Program-made: the position numbers and the translations under genes
NCBI RefSeq assembly: GCF_963678635.1
Contig: NW_026970697.1
Coordinates: 1 to 62,000, forward strand
DNA from: Symsagittifera roscoffensis
Lineage: Eukaryota; Xenacoelomorpha; Acoela; Convolutidae
Length of the DNA stretch: 62,000 bases
Direction: 5' to 3'
The notes under the pieces: model-generated
Told to the model about the DNA's origin: nothing
What the model saw: only the letters and a program-made list of their open reading frames with translations
The model's database searches: none
In this document: positions 21,115 to 33,959 of the stretch, piece after piece
How the letters are laid out: every line of letters begins with the position of its first letter
How positions within the stretch are numbered: position 1 is the first letter of the stretch

Positions 21115-22005
21115 TAAACTATTATACAGGACTTATAAATAAAAACAATACAATAGAGGAAATAGTAGAAGAAGAAGTAACGACATTACTCGAACCTGAA
21201 AAAAAATTTGTACCATGTTCTAGTACAAATCACATCTATCAAAACGTACCAAACGAACTTCCAAGAGAACAATTTTAGACAATTCCATTCCTGTTAGAAA
21301 GTCCAAAAAGTAAAGAATTTCAACCACCAGATCTTGAAATTGATTTTTAAAGAGATTCCGGAGCAGAATCAAATGTCATCAATATTCCTACCTGGAATGA
21401 AATCAAAATTTTACATCCAAAATTAACACTTTTAAAGGAAGCCAGCAGATTACCCACAGCATAAGGCTCAACTTCAACAAATTACGGAAAATGCAACTTT
21501 TCCTTGTTCCAACCAAAACAATGGAACAAAACGAACTTTTGAAAAATTCATTTAAACAAACCTTTCGTATCACTGATATAAAACACAATATCATCCGAAT
21601 TCCCTTTATCACTAAATATATACCAAATATCAATATATTAGACAGCAAAATTAATATGGAAGATAATTTTACCCTATTTACAATGAAGAACGAAAACATC
21701 TAAAACCACTCTCAGGTTACATTTATGAATTAGCGATCAAAAAAGTTCATCAAATTCACAAAAAACAAAACAGACAACATCTCTATATGTCTGACCTTGA
21801 ATTTGGACCAATTCATAAATTTTTTCGAGTAACAACTTCATCTATTAAAAATATGGAAAATTCAAACTCAGATATCACTTCTTTACATGTCTATAATAAT
21901 TCACCATACAAAATAACCCTATCTCTAGGACTCTTAGGACATTGTGAAACTAACGCAACAACTTCTCCCACAAAAGAAGTACCGTATCGAGTAAAAAAAA
22001 ATTAA
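21115..22005 (+). pseudogene. pol: Protease region and pre-RT linker, element A copy 2
   Basis: Counterpart of 3406-4072. The acidic linker (about 21140-21275) leads to the DSG protease loop (about 21353-21380, RDSGAESNVI) with a stop just before it (TTTTTAAAG). Open pieces 21491-21703 and 21787-22005 follow in different frames. The second is beyond the breakpoint of copy 1 and so is seen only here. The protease would process Gag-Pol; this copy is broken. Confidence 0.6.
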
Positions 22006-22339
22006 AAAAATTAGATATATGCGAATCAACGACTCTTGACGAAGATTTGTCAGTAAATAATCTAACAAGTATTGAAAAAAAAAAGTACAGACTGCTTCAC
22101 TTATAAACCTTATTTTAAACCAATATTTAAAATATCAAAATATACAGAAGAACAACAAAAATTTTTGACAATTTTCAATTTTTAACATTCTTAGATAACA
22201 CAAAATGAGTATGAACAATTAGCCGATTTACTGTTAAAAACCCAAAAGATTATGTCACATCTAAATTTGACCATTGAAAAGTAAATTCACCACGACATCT
22301 ACCTGAAACCTGATGCATTTTCAAAAAAAAACAAAGATC

Positions 22340-22930
22340 AAGCGAAGTACCAATTCATTTACACGATAAAGTTAATAGACTACTCGACATACTAGAACCT
22401 TATGAAATCATTTCTCCAGTAAGCAAAAAAGAACAGCTAAAAGGAAACAAATTTATCAATCCTGTTATCTTTTTAGCCGAGGAAGATTCATTAAAAATGG
22501 TTCTTGATGCTAGATATCTTAATTCACTTATTGATGAATCTAAATGTAATTGGCTCATTGAACCAATTCAAGTAATTTTAACAAAATTAACTGTAGATAT
22601 TTCACAAAGACAGACCTGAAAAGTGCTTATAATCCAATGCCATTAGATGAACAATCACGAGGATTAACACAATTTGTTATCGGAAATCAACAAAGTGAAC
22701 TCAACAGAATATTCTATGGCGTATCCATAGGACCAGCAACTTTTTCAGCATTCATGAGTAAAATTTTCAGACCACTCATACTCAAGAAAAATGCAATTAC
22801 ATACTAAGACGATGTTTTTGTGCAATCACAAACCAAAGGAGAAATTTTCGCTGTCTTAGAAAAATATCATCAAACATTGCAAAACGAAAACATGAAAGCA
22901 GCCCAGATAAATCACATTTTTTCTTAACAC
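22340..22930 (+). pseudogene. pol: Reverse transcriptase, element A copy 2
   Basis: Two adjoining open stretches in different frames encode RT motifs. In 22348-22620 are NPVIFLAEEDSLKMVLDARY and NWLIEPIQVILT; in 22614-22927 are DLKSAYNPMPL, YGVSIGPATFSAFMSKIF and ITY-stop-DDVF. The residue before the Asp pair of the YxDD box is a TAA stop at about 22805-22807. The split in the middle of the LDLK-type motif is a one-base frameshift near 22615. The LDARYLNS variant in place of the common DYRxLN is distinctive for this family. Confidence 0.8.
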
Positions 22931-23417
22931 GCGTAAAAATTTCTGGGTTACCTTATAGAAAAAAAACCATATGAGCTCTTTGAAATCACCCATAGATGCA
23001 ATCCAAAAATTTCAACCACCTTCTAACAAAATAAAAATCCAAGAAATTTTTGGAATGTTTAACTTCTTAAGTAATTATGTCTACAAATTGCAATTATATT
23101 TAAGACCATTCTACAACATTCTTAGACAACAAAATAATTTTGAATGGACAACAGAACAACAAACGCGATTTGAAGAAATCAAAAAACTTCTCACAGAACA
23201 AATTTCAAACACAATTCCAGATATCGATCGACCTATTTATGCAATGTACGAGGCTTCAAATTTTGGCATCGGTGCAGCACTACTACAATCTCACAATGGA
23301 AGAAATAAAATTACTCTCATTTCAGAAAATTCTCGCTTTTTTAGGCAAGCTGAGTTAAGATTCTCGACTCTTATGAGAGAATGTACAGCCATAATATATA
23401 CTCTTACAGACAACTAA
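22930..23417 (+). pseudogene. pol: RT connection and RNase H, element A copy 2
   Basis: The open piece 22971-23417 (148 codons) includes FGMFNFLSNYVYKLQLYLRP (connection region) and FEWTTEQQTRFEEIK. The RNase H start reads YEASNFGIGAALLQ; the first catalytic position is Glu where Asp (DAS) is normal. The second acidic residue is in RECTAIIYTL. The downstream RNase H part is out of frame. This would degrade template RNA during cDNA synthesis. Confidence 0.78.
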
Positions 23418-24240
23418 AATCTTGGCACAAATACAAAACTAAACCAACCAAAGCTGATACCACAATTTTAGGAAACAAAACACTTCTTAGATATTTTAGA
23501 AAAATTAAAATTTTTTTCATAAACGAAATTACAGAAACTTTAGAATATCAAACACTTAATTTCAAAGTACCTTGTCTACCTTCGATTATGATGTTAATAG
23601 CTTTTCATACTTCACATACAATACACACTAAAGGACACTCAGGATCAAAAAAAAACGTACTCAAACTTTATTCAAAATTTTTATTTACCAAATACCCCAA
23701 TTTGGATTAAAGTAATATGCAACGATTGTAAAGTATGCCAATTAGAAAAACCCTACCCAAATCAGAAACAAATTGCACAAAAACAAGATTTTAAAGGACA
23801 AAGTCTGTATTTCAATCATAAAATCTCATTTGAAACCAAAGGACCAATATCACCATCCTCAGAAGGAAATTCTTATATATAAAGGGTCATTGTTGATGCA
23901 CTTACACACTACGTAGCACTCAACCCAGTAACTCATTGTAATGCTTATTATGCATATACAACACGCTACGAACACTGGATAGCAAAATTCGGATAAACGA
24001 AATATTAGTCACCGACAATGGCACTGAATTTTTTAACAACGAAATTATCACACCATGCCAGCTATATAAAATTAAACATAAGCTACGTACATCTCATGCA
24101 CCTTGGACTAATGGCTTAGTCGAAGGTATGAAGCGTTCATTACAAGAATATCTCAGATGTATCAGTAATGGAAAGGACACACTATTCACTGAATTGTCAA
24201 CAGATGTAAAACTATAACCCTTATCTTACATTTCACAAAT
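23418..24240 (+). pseudogene. pol: Integrase, element A copy 2
   Basis: The zinc domain is at about 23600-23750 in two frames (FHTSHTIHTKGHSG gives the His pair; CNDCKVCQ the Cys pair). The core follows: IVDALTHYVAL (Asp), VTDNGTEFFNNEI (Asp) and APWTNGLVEGMKRSLQ (Glu) at about 24100-24145. At least one stop (TAA at 23881-23883) and one frameshift interrupt it. The catalytic triad is recognisable, but no full-length protein can be made. Confidence 0.8.
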
Positions 24241-25095
24241 TACAACAATTTTAGCAATGTCACCATACGAAATGGTAATTATCCATAAACCACGAAAACC
24301 GATAATGTTTACAGCAAAAGCCTCTAAAAATACACGGGGTTTTGCCAACCGAATAAAGATTCAATATGTTATAATTTACCACTACATATCCACGATGAAG
24401 ACCACCTTCATCACCCACAAATTTCAAAATTAGCTTCCGGTACACATACCCAATGGATTTTAACCAGAGATAAAAAACACAACGAAATTTATAAAAAGGT
24501 AACAAAGAAATTGTTACAAAGACAAAACATAAATACCCAAATTAATTCACGATGCACACCAGCCACAGACTTAAAAGTAGGAGCGTTCATTTTAATTCCA
24601 AATTTTTTAACACAAAAAGGAATCTCCAAAAGTACAACCACTCCACAAAGGACCCTCTCGAATAATTGATAAACCCACTGATGAAACATACAAATTTAAA
24701 GATTTAAACAAAAACGAATTTGTTCAACATCGAAAGAACCTATTACCCTATTACTCAAAAGAGCACTTAACTCAATTATATTCTTTCACAGGAGTAAAAA
24801 ATATTCAGAACAATTCAGACGTTAACAAAATCAAAACGCATATCTGACTTCAAAACCACCCCAACAAAAAGAAATAATTTGTAGAGCGTCTCCTCAATTA
24901 GAAACTAAAACAGCTCAAAAAGAAATCAAAAATCGAAAATTAATAGAAAGTATTCGACCACAGCATCAAAAAGAAAAATCAGAACATAGAGAACCAACAC
25001 GACTACAAAATCAGCCACGAAAACGTTATAAAACCTTCATTCCACAATCTAAAACATTGAAGAAAGTTGAATTTCAAAAACCATTTTATTTTTAG
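24241..25095 (+). pseudogene. pol: Integrase C-terminal region, element A copy 2
   Basis: Badly broken. A frame at about 24640-24790 reads KGPSRIIDKPTDETYKF and continues to a Tyr/Ser/Leu-rich end, which fits the position and character of the C-terminal DNA-binding module of Ty3/gypsy integrases. Similarity to any coding frame fades by 25095 (TTTATTTTTAG). Overlapping minus-strand open pieces (24260-24505 and 24489-24689) are shadows. Confidence 0.5.
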
Positions 25096-26097
25096 TTAAC
25101 ATTTTCACCTCTTTTGAAAAAATTATGATCAATTGTCTTTTTTCAAATTTCATGCTGAAAGCCAATTCAACAAAGCTAGTTGAAATAAATCAGCCAATAG
25201 AAATCCTTCCGAATCATCACTTCAGTTTAACGACACGACTTCATTAGCCGACAAATATTAACCTTCAAGCGTATCTAATACTATAACTTCACGACCTCCA
25301 GGTCGAAAATAAGCAAACCGCTACAGTATGACAACAGAAATAAACAAAATCTAAAGTACAAAGAGTACAAGTAGTACAAAGATCAACAATATTTTATCAA
25401 CTCAGACCTCGAAAAACACCCAGGCAAATTTTTTAAATTAGCCTAAAGTTTAAAATGCACAAGATCATTTAGCCTAAAGTACAAATATCTCTTAGATACC
25501 CCCACTTATCCAATGGAAAAAAAAACAAAATTAGAAAGACATTTCCGACAACAAAAATTGACAAAACCCACCCCACATGTCAAAAACTAATAAATAAACC
25601 GAACACATTCGAATTTAGCCTTAAAAATTAATTCGACAGAACGTATCATTTCTTAAATGCTTCTTTCTGCGACGGTCAACAAATTCAAACAGCTATTTTT
25701 AAACCTTTTCATAAAACTTGCTTTTACTTTAAACTGTTTTATAATAATTTCAGCCAAAATCTTAAAACTCTAATAATTCTCCTAATAATTTTTTGCAACC
25801 TTTTAAATTTTTTTGACTCCTTATTCCAAATGTGTGTAAACCTTGCCAAAATCCTTGATCACCTCCACAGGTACGATAAGTTAATAACTATTTAAATGTT
25901 TCAACACCTATTCGGTAGAACCGATGTTTTTCATCGTGTCATAGTTTTTCCCAAATTTTTGACATCACTCATAATGACAATATGGAAATTTAAAAAAAAT
26001 CAATCCTCACATTTGCATTAGCAACAAAACTATTAATTCTTTTTTTATCAAACATAAAATTTCTTCAGAAAAAAAACTTAGACAATTTTCCAAAATT
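25096..26097. other. AT-rich non-coding DNA after element A integrase
   Basis: No coding frame of interest, no copy of R2 and no terminal repeat was found. The expected 3' LTR of element A is not recognisable here. Confidence 0.4.
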
Positions 26098-28996
26098 GCT
26101 AATCAACAACCACCACACCAGTCCCCGCTGACAACAACCCATGAAACGACAACAATGCCAATAAATACTCAGAATCCCCAATCATCAACACGCATTTCCT
26201 TTCAAGACAATCCATAAACATTTGAAGAAAAACCGAACCATTAGAACCAGTTATTCGCCACGCACCTTTGAGAGAAACAAATAACGAACCAACATATAAC
26301 ATAAAATCCCTCTCCAACAAGATTTTAATAGAGTACGAGACATAAGTCAAAAGCAAAATACACTTGAAATAAATAGACAAATTATACACCCGAGACGAAA
26401 TAGAAATTTTCAAACTACCAGAGTTCATTTTAATATACCTCAGTCACCAATACTAAACACGTTAAACCTTTCTAGTAGCACACTTCCAGATACTCCCCCA
26501 GTTGCTTCACAACAAAACATTTCAAATATAACATCCGATTACCTAGGTTAAACTCCCACATCAGAACAAAGACGAGAAAACCCTTTTAATCACCCAGCAA
26601 CTACAGAACGTCTCCCATATTGGGTAACACACACCTATACTCAAGGTGAGCCAAATTTAGTAAACGAACCAATTGACATTTCATCCGATACAACATTATC
26701 AAAATTGCCAGAAAGACTATCACTACGCTCAACACTTTCCTTAAGTCAAATATCGCGACCAAATCTTCTACTAAATTTTCTTGACGCTCGATATCAAGAA
26801 CAATCATCTAATAATACACCCCTACGACTAGATTGGAATACATTCGTAGCATCTCCTCCATTGTTTGATCAACATCAAAAAAGTAACAGATTACACAACT
26901 GGGCACTAAATAGACTACATTACTGACACGAGATCCACAAAGATTTACAAGAACATAACATACAAATACTACAACAAAATAATTCAACACTCAAATTTGA
27001 AATCACAGTAAGAATAAAAGTTATCGTTCAACATCCATTTCTCCTTGCCCCTCCAAATATAACAGCTCAATCTTTGCCTCTCCCAATTATAAACACAGAA
27101 ATAAACTACAAATACAATAGACACACTAAAAAGACATTTGAATATATAACTTTTTATAACCCGTATCCAGGACTATCATACACATGTATAATTTAAAGGC
27201 ATTTAAATTTCAACGCCTTCGTTTTCTTATTTTTTCCGGTTTGAATCACAATCCTTCTCCTCGCAAAGTACCTCAGGATTTACTAGTCACACACAACGAT
27301 TATGAAGAAAATGAACAAAAAACACTATATGAATATGCAATAAATCAAACATTACAATGTGAATCCGAACCACAAGCTATAGGAACTACAAAAAATATAG
27401 CTACATTATACTCAGAAGCACGAGCCACAACACTTACAGGATATAAATTCACAGTAACAATTTTCGAAAAGGAAGTACATTGTTCACAAGTCTCAAATGG
27501 AAATAAAAAAGATTAGATCACGAATCTTTCTATCCAAGTATTATCGAAAGACTTTTACATCTCAAACCTTCAGAACGTAAAAACGAACTTCTCAGATTTT
27601 GAAAAAATATCACACAAAACACAAACAGAAAACTAGTAAAATTCCAAGTTTTCCCAGACTCTGCACATCAAGCCAAAATCGAAAAACAAAGAGGCCACAT
27701 CCGACTAGACGATAATTACCCATATATTGGAGCACACGGAAGATTAACTTATGATCTTCACGATGAAAATTGGATACCACACATTAGAATAAACAACCCC
27801 TCAAACTGCAAAGCAGACACAAAAAAATAAAGGATATCAAGAAATATTGTTTTTCGATTGGAAAATTTAACTTGAAAAATTACAAGCGAATACACAATAA
27901 TTTACAAAGGAATCAGACGCTCTTGCAAAAATAACCAAAGATTTTGTGATCCTACTACTCGGACACAAGCAAAAACTGGTATCCTGAAGACACTTCTACC
28001 ACGTTTCAACTAGCAAAAATACACGCCAGAGTGATAAAATTTCACCAAAAATGTTTTTTGAGTCCATCCCTTTTGAATATGTAAACCCTGAAAAACTCAG
28101 ACATAGCAATTCAGAAAGAAAAATTAAATTAACACGTTTCCAAAATTATCCAGAAGCAGAACTAGCATGTAAATACACTAAACGTCATAAAAGACCCACA
28201 TGCAACACATCATACCACAAATGATGGAAACTCATACATCCTAGTAAACTTCCCTAAAAACACAGGAAACACTGGTGGAAAAATAAAACCTCAAGAAAGA
28301 CGCAGATAGTACACGCTTAAAAGAACCATCACTAATGAACAACGCTTATTTTGGCGCAATTCATTATGACATACACCTCCATATGAAATTAGATTACACA
28401 ACAAGCAGAAATTTTCAGGAAATGTCATTATCATAATTAGAAACACTACACACTACATCAATTATGCGAATTTGAAAAAACACAAATTCTACAATCACTA
28501 GCATTAGCAGTTCTAAAAATACCATATGCAGGTTATTTAATATCCGGACACAGATCAAATTTCCTTGACTATGGAGGAAACATTTTATGGTATTATACTT
28601 GCACTAAAAACGACTCACCCTCATATGTTTTTGCAGACAAACGATGCTATAAAACAATACCAATATTCTACAAAAACAAAGTACATTTTGTTGATAAGCT
28701 TTCACGAAGAATTTATTTTTTTGGAAACAGCAGTCCCATGTGGATCAGAAAATAGTCACAATGTAGTAAAACTAAATCCCGACGAAGATAAATATTATCT
28801 ACTCACACCATACCCGACATTAATTCAACCATTAAAAAGTTTTCACCTGAAAGTATTAGAGCCATTGCCCGAAACCCAAATATCGTTCTACACTCGATCG
28901 GCATATACTATGAATCAGATATACAACACCACATTCGTACACAACAATGTCAAGAACTACTCACAAAAACGGACACAATACAATGAGAATCAGTAG
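26098..28996 (+). pseudogene. Decayed coding region of unknown family
   Basis: Several + strand frames keep protein-like composition between stops. The longest are 26705-26926, 27184-27516 (110 codons) and 28565-28996 (143 codons, with a His/Tyr/Pro-rich sequence and one Cys). The pieces change frame repeatedly, so this looks like an old gene, not random AT-rich DNA. It lies after the element A integrase, where some gypsy-like elements carry an envelope-like third ORF, but I see no convincing signal peptide, fusion peptide or cleavage site. Function unknown. Confidence 0.4.
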
Positions 28997-29139
28997 ACCA
29001 AAATCTACGCAAACTTTCAAAAAAAAACAACAAGTTTTTCAGATTTTTAAGCACAAGATCACAGCAGATATTTTAAAGACAACAGAGATTACATTACTTT
29101 AAATGATGAAAAATATAGACCACAAGATATCTCACCAAT

Positions 29140-29582
29140 TAAAATTTTTAGTTTTGTAAACTTTACAAACGAACTTTTAGCCTTTCTAGGATGGCCTTAT
29201 TACATCTAAAAAGATTGACTATATAATACGCAATGTTTAATTTTATTGGATTTTTTTTCTCACTATTAAAAGGAATCTATAACACATGTGCTATACATAC
29301 ACAAGTAAACAGACAAGCCAGCGTAGCACGTATATTTTTGCAGGATTTTTCGGAATTCTCTCTACATCAAGAATTAAAACACTTTTAGACGCACAAATAA
29401 AAGAATACAATACAAAATTATCAACCACGCCAAACACATATGACGAATCACAAAACAACACAACTGCAACACCCACAGCACCACAATTACCAAACTTACA
29501 TAATAACTATCCATTATCTTTAGTACCACGAAGTTTTCGAAATTTAGCACTCACAGTCATCATGTCTTCAAAACCGAATTAA
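29140..29582 (+). pseudogene. Decayed coding fragment with hydrophobic start, unknown
   Basis: The frame beginning near 29233 opens with a hydrophobic run (MFNFIGFFFSLLKGIY) that could be a signal or membrane segment. In another frame 29286-29582 is open for 98 codons with a Thr/Pro/Asn-rich tail. It may be the end of the 26.1-29.0 kb fossil. No family is recognised. Confidence 0.35.
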
Positions 29583-30469
29583 ATGCAAAGCCCAATTCAA
29601 CATATAGTGACACAACAATCCCAATATGAATATACATATGAGCAATTAAATGAACAAACCCACACCACGATGTAACATTCGTCTACTGCAGTCACACATG
29701 AGGCTTAAGAAAAATAGGCCCTATAACCATTGGCTCAAGAGTCAGGGTCACTATCTCTTGTGTTTTTCTACCTCAAATCAGTCGGAGCCAATTCGGTTCG
29801 CTTGTGACATGAGACTACGACTCGTTACAGCTTAAGGCTACTACCAAATTATCCCCCCACTCTAGAAATAAGAACGTCCCCATACTTAGGTCTCAAAATA
29901 CCCAAAATACATGAACGCCGTTAAAAACCGGGTCGGAACATTCCGTTAAGTTACTTTCTATTAGACAGTGGAACTTTGATCCATTTCAGATGGATCAACC
30001 TAAAACTCGCCTTACCTCAACATAACAATCATAAAACACACTCTAGAAATTTAAATTGGGGACTCACATGCTGAAGTACTCAAGCACAAGGGTAATTAAA
30101 TGGGTGAGCAGCTCTAGAATTAACTAAGATAACTGGATGAGTTTAATGTTTATCAGTTTGAATGGTAAAGGTAAGTTTGAACTCTAGAATACAGTTTTAT
30201 GTGAACCATTGGGACACTCAAGCTGTCCACCTTTCCACCGAAGGTTCACTCTAGTACAGTTCGAAAAATTGACCAGTTGAATAATTGTCCAGTTCTCAGG
30301 AACACTCTGTCTTCTATTCCAGATAGGACAGCTCTACTCTAGATTATTATTGTGCTGGAAATTGCAAATAGCAATTTCCTACCGTTTTATATGGCAAATT
30401 TCCCGCGATTGTTACTCGATCGTTCTGATTTCTCCTTTTCTGTTTTGAGTTATCGCTAGAAAATCGTGC
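29583..30469. other. Non-coding segment with recurring CTCTAGA strings
   Basis: There is no coding frame. CTCTAGA occurs near 29860, 30040, 30112 and 30182, with the variants CTCTAGT (about 30248) and CTCTAGATT (about 30337). A perfect 9-bp inverted repeat GGAAATTGC / GCAATTTCC (30357-30365 and 30371-30379, loop AAATA) lies at the right. This might be an LTR or a control region of an old element, but no second copy was found. Confidence 0.4.
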
Positions 30470-32398
30470 ATGACAGGCTCCATTCGAAATTTTGAAAAAT
30501 CAAATATCACTTCAAAATTAAGTGCTCTGGTGTTTCTCAAGGTCAAACTTACAAATATGACCGACTGGCACACGAATTTTCGTTCTCAGAACAACTATTT
30601 TTTTAAACCCACGATGAGCCAAGTTGGATCCCTACACCGCTCAATTTCCTACTCAGCCAACCTCCAAAACACTATCCCCAACATCCCAATTTTTGTTTTC
30701 CCCCACCTGAATCACCCCACGTTAACACTTCATCCGTCATGGATTCTGATACTAATTCAAATACTACAGTTTATCACACAATTTCCCAATTCAAAAATTC
30801 AGATCTAGAAACCCCAGAAGAATTCAGAACCCAGTCAGTCTACATTTTCCCAACACCCCTTTCAATCCATCCACTCCATCCACTCCCAAACCAGAAATGA
30901 ACCTCTCTCAACTCCCTCTCATATTTCCTACGTGACGCCCACATACTCTCCCTCCACAAATGAACGCTCCAACAACAGTTCCCCAGATGACACACAAAAA
31001 CATATGAACTAAACAATCTAATAACACTTCAACAACATTTACAACATCCTCAAACCCTAACCATTCATCAACTATCATCTTCCATAACAACATCAAATCC
31101 CTCAACTCACACACCTTTTTCCGATTATACCCCTTCTCTAGCTCAACCCTCTACATCCAACCAATCTTCATCCAGTACTAGCCGCGCTTATAGAACATTC
31201 AAAAGGCAAATCCCAAATAACCCATTTCCCTCTCAACCAGGAACAGCACGATCATACATTAATCACCCTAACCACACCAATACTAAAGAAAACCTTCAGA
31301 TTTGTTTACCCTCCTTTCCCCAATATACATGTGATTATTCCGACCCTAACGAAGAACAACCAAACTACGTCGATGAGCATGTAGTAATTCCCACTCTTCA
31401 TTTGACATCATTTTATCACTTCTCAAGCCCACTTTATTCATCACTAATTGACACACCACAAGAAAACGAAAAATGAAAAAAACGGCCTCTTTCGACCACT
31501 ACATCACTAACCCCTAGACAATTCAAACACGTAGGATATCAAAAACTGTTAAAAATGTTCAACGCACCTAAAGCTAACGATTATTCCATCGAACAATATG
31601 ATCATAACATCATCCGACCTAACCTAGGTCAATTCCTTGACGACAATCAGTTTGCTAACCCGCAACTAACAGAAAAAAGTTTTAATCCAAACACCTTATA
31701 TCTTTACCCTCAGTTCATTAGATAAAAAACAAGATCACATCATTTCAGAAGCACTTTGTGATATCCAAGCTTATGAATCTTTTTACAACAAATTTAGCAT
31801 CTTTTCACTAACCTTTCATTCCCTCACACCCAAAGAACGTGATTTAAATTGTTCACACGACATCATGTTACGTACTAAACAAACACATACCTACACTTAC
31901 TACAGATTTATACGAAATCTTTACACTTTTCATACACCATCACGGCAACCTCACCATAGATATCAATTTATTAGCTCCAAGTACACTTCAGCATTTTTTC
32001 TTAACTTCACGTTTTGTATTAAAGATACTAACTTTCAGGACATCCTCTGCAACTATGATCCTGTCAACCAGATGTATAAATTCTGTCCCCTAACCAGAAC
32101 CTTCAATGAAGAAGAATCCCGCCCACTAATTGTCCCACATGAATTTCTACAACCCATCGAAGTCCAAAATCTAGATTTTATACGTAATACTAAATATAAT
32201 CACAAGCTTTTTAAGCTCAATCAAATTACACCGTATGAAATTTCAGTCGGCACTGAAGAACTAAAAACCATTAGAGCACTTCAATTGCTTTGGCCACTAC
32301 TTCAAACTAAAAACATTATTCGCATATTAGAAAAATTACTAACCACATCGAAAGTCATTCACAATGTTTTTCCCCATGGATTTTTTCACGACAATTAG
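30470..32398 (+). pseudogene. Second decayed coding region of unknown family
   Basis: Open pieces follow one another on the + strand: 30470-30808 (112 codons), a frame open from about 31152 to 31725 broken only by a TGA near 31474, and 31865-32398 (177 codons). The middle piece is Ser/Thr/Pro-rich at first, then a mixed sequence with TPRQFKHVGYQKLLKMFNAP. The last piece has a helical C-terminal half. No motif of RT, integrase, protease or transposase is seen. The run of protein-like frames argues for a dead gene or element part. Confidence 0.4.
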
Positions 32399-33600
32399 GT
32401 AAATAAGAATTGAATGATTTAAACTAATAAAATGAAAAGAATACTTTTTATTCTTCATCAAATGTTAATTTTTCTTTAGCATTCAGAGCACAATCATATA
32501 CAAAAAGACAGACCAAAAAAACAGAAACTTTTTTCATAAATTATAAAATTCTATTAACCAATCGCAATGAATAAAGCAGTAAAGTTACCCCCCAAACAGC
32601 AATAAATTGATTTATAAATCTTTTTCCCCAATGCTGTAAAATTAACTAAGATGAAAAAAAAATTAATAATTTCAACCCCCACAAAGTAGTGAATTTGCAA
32701 TTTCCAGTAGTAATTTTATACAAATGAAAGCAGTACTAACCTTTTTCAAGACGCTTCTTTATAATATTCAATCGCCTACTATTCAATCCTTAATCGCGCA
32801 GCTCGCCCACGAAGAATTGTTTAAATTGGTGAATTTAAGTTCTAACTTTCACTGATAACATCTCTAACCAATATTAACAAGTTTCAAACTTTCCTTTAAT
32901 CCGGTTGGAAAGGAATTAAAAAACAATCCAAACTAAACAACGCAGCTTACTAAACACCACAAACCACAACCTAACAGCATGACTAAGAAAAAAAACCCAC
33001 GGTACCCAAACCGGATTAAACCTGCTTAAGAACTGGATAATATTTTCTTTTGAAGACTCTTCATAAGTCCGAAAAAGAAAGAATAAAAACACCAAAAGTC
33101 AAAAGACAAACCCAAACAAAACAGTTTGATTTTTGAGAAAAGGACACAACCAAATTAACAAAAGAAAAAACAAGTTAAAAAAGACATGAAAAGTTAACAC
33201 AAAACAGAACCCCACAATAAACTAGCGTAAAAACATACCCTCACTCCTGGCCTAACCCACCAGAAGAGGACGTCCTGAGCATGCTTTATAGCCGGCCTAA
33301 CTCACTGTGCTAGAATCACGCCTTGTGACCCACTCCCAATTTTTGATGAGAGCTACACAAGGGTGAGTAACTCTTTACGAAGAACAGAACGAACTAAAAA
33401 CGCTTTTGTGATAAAAAACTAATAAAAGATCATAACGAAAAACAGAATTAACAAAAAAACTTATATATGTAAATGATATAATGCAGTATATCGATTACAC
33501 ATAGCCCAAAGACGAGCATCAAGAAACTAGACAGAATGATTAAACACAACCGATATGCTGCCTACAACCACAACTCAAGGGACTTGAAGTACGACTTGGC
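32399..33600. other. AT-rich non-coding DNA
   Basis: Mostly A-rich sequence. A GC-richer island at 33240-33365 includes the palindrome AGGACGTCCT and stretches such as GCCGGCCTAACTCAC. No gene is seen. Confidence 0.4.
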
Positions 33601-33633
33601 ATCGCAGTAAAGGAACTCTATTGAACCAGACCA

Positions 33634-33959
33634 ATGGCCATCTCGATGTTCAAGTATAAATACAGATCCGAGTTACAAGGCATCCCCTCCAAACTCATTA
33701 GCAAACAAGAACAAACGATCATAACAAACCATTTGGAAATCAGATTGACTTCCCGAAGCAACAGCAACATTTGGCGGTCACAGACATTGTCGAACGACAG
33801 ACTAATATCGACTTTTCCAGCTTCCTGGAGCAGGCAAATAAGACTTCCTTCTCCAAGAAAGGAACGGAAAAGATGCTCGCGAAATAAAAACAAACATCAT
33901 CCATCCTCCATTACAGATGAATGTCAAAGAACAAAAAAACTCTGTAAACCACGGATGGG
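33634..33959 (+). other. Short open region before repeat R1 copy 2, unknown
   Basis: Two + strand frames are open over 200-300 bases, and one of them continues into R1. The composition is less A-rich than the neighbours. The translations do not match each other or anything I recognise. The stretch sits at the same place relative to R1 as 4073-4221 does at copy 1, but the two are not alike. Confidence 0.25.

Larger units (their letters stand above)
6981..25095 (+). mobile_element. Element A copy 2: decayed Ty3/gypsy-like retroelement with two nested insertions
   Basis: The element occupies 6981-7836, 14805-17422 and 21103-25095, interrupted by element B and the LINE. When the insertions are set aside, the order is gag, zinc knuckle, Asn/Arg-rich tail, DSG protease, RT, RNase H, integrase. 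All parts carry stops and frameshifts. The order RT, RNase H, integrase places it in Ty3/gypsy. Either it or an older sequence continues to 29.6 kb, where a third coding region might sit. No 3' LTR was identified. Confidence 0.8.

Noticed and set aside
1-25095. Reassigned UAA/UAG codons (stop as Gln) to explain the many stops
   Set aside because: TGA stops and frameshifts are also common, the stops occur where other residues are expected, and the intact-looking frames in other elements do not need reassignment. Decay explains all of it.
26099-26428. 109-codon minus-strand ORF
   Set aside because: Overlaps a protein-like + strand frame and is rich in hydrophobic residues as expected from the complement of Asn/Lys-rich coding; a shadow.
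30357-32710. Long-range inverted repeat between GGAAATTGCAAA (30357) and TTTGCAATTTCC (32694)
   Set aside because: Only about 12 bases pair, with no extension on either side; probably chance in AT-rich DNA.
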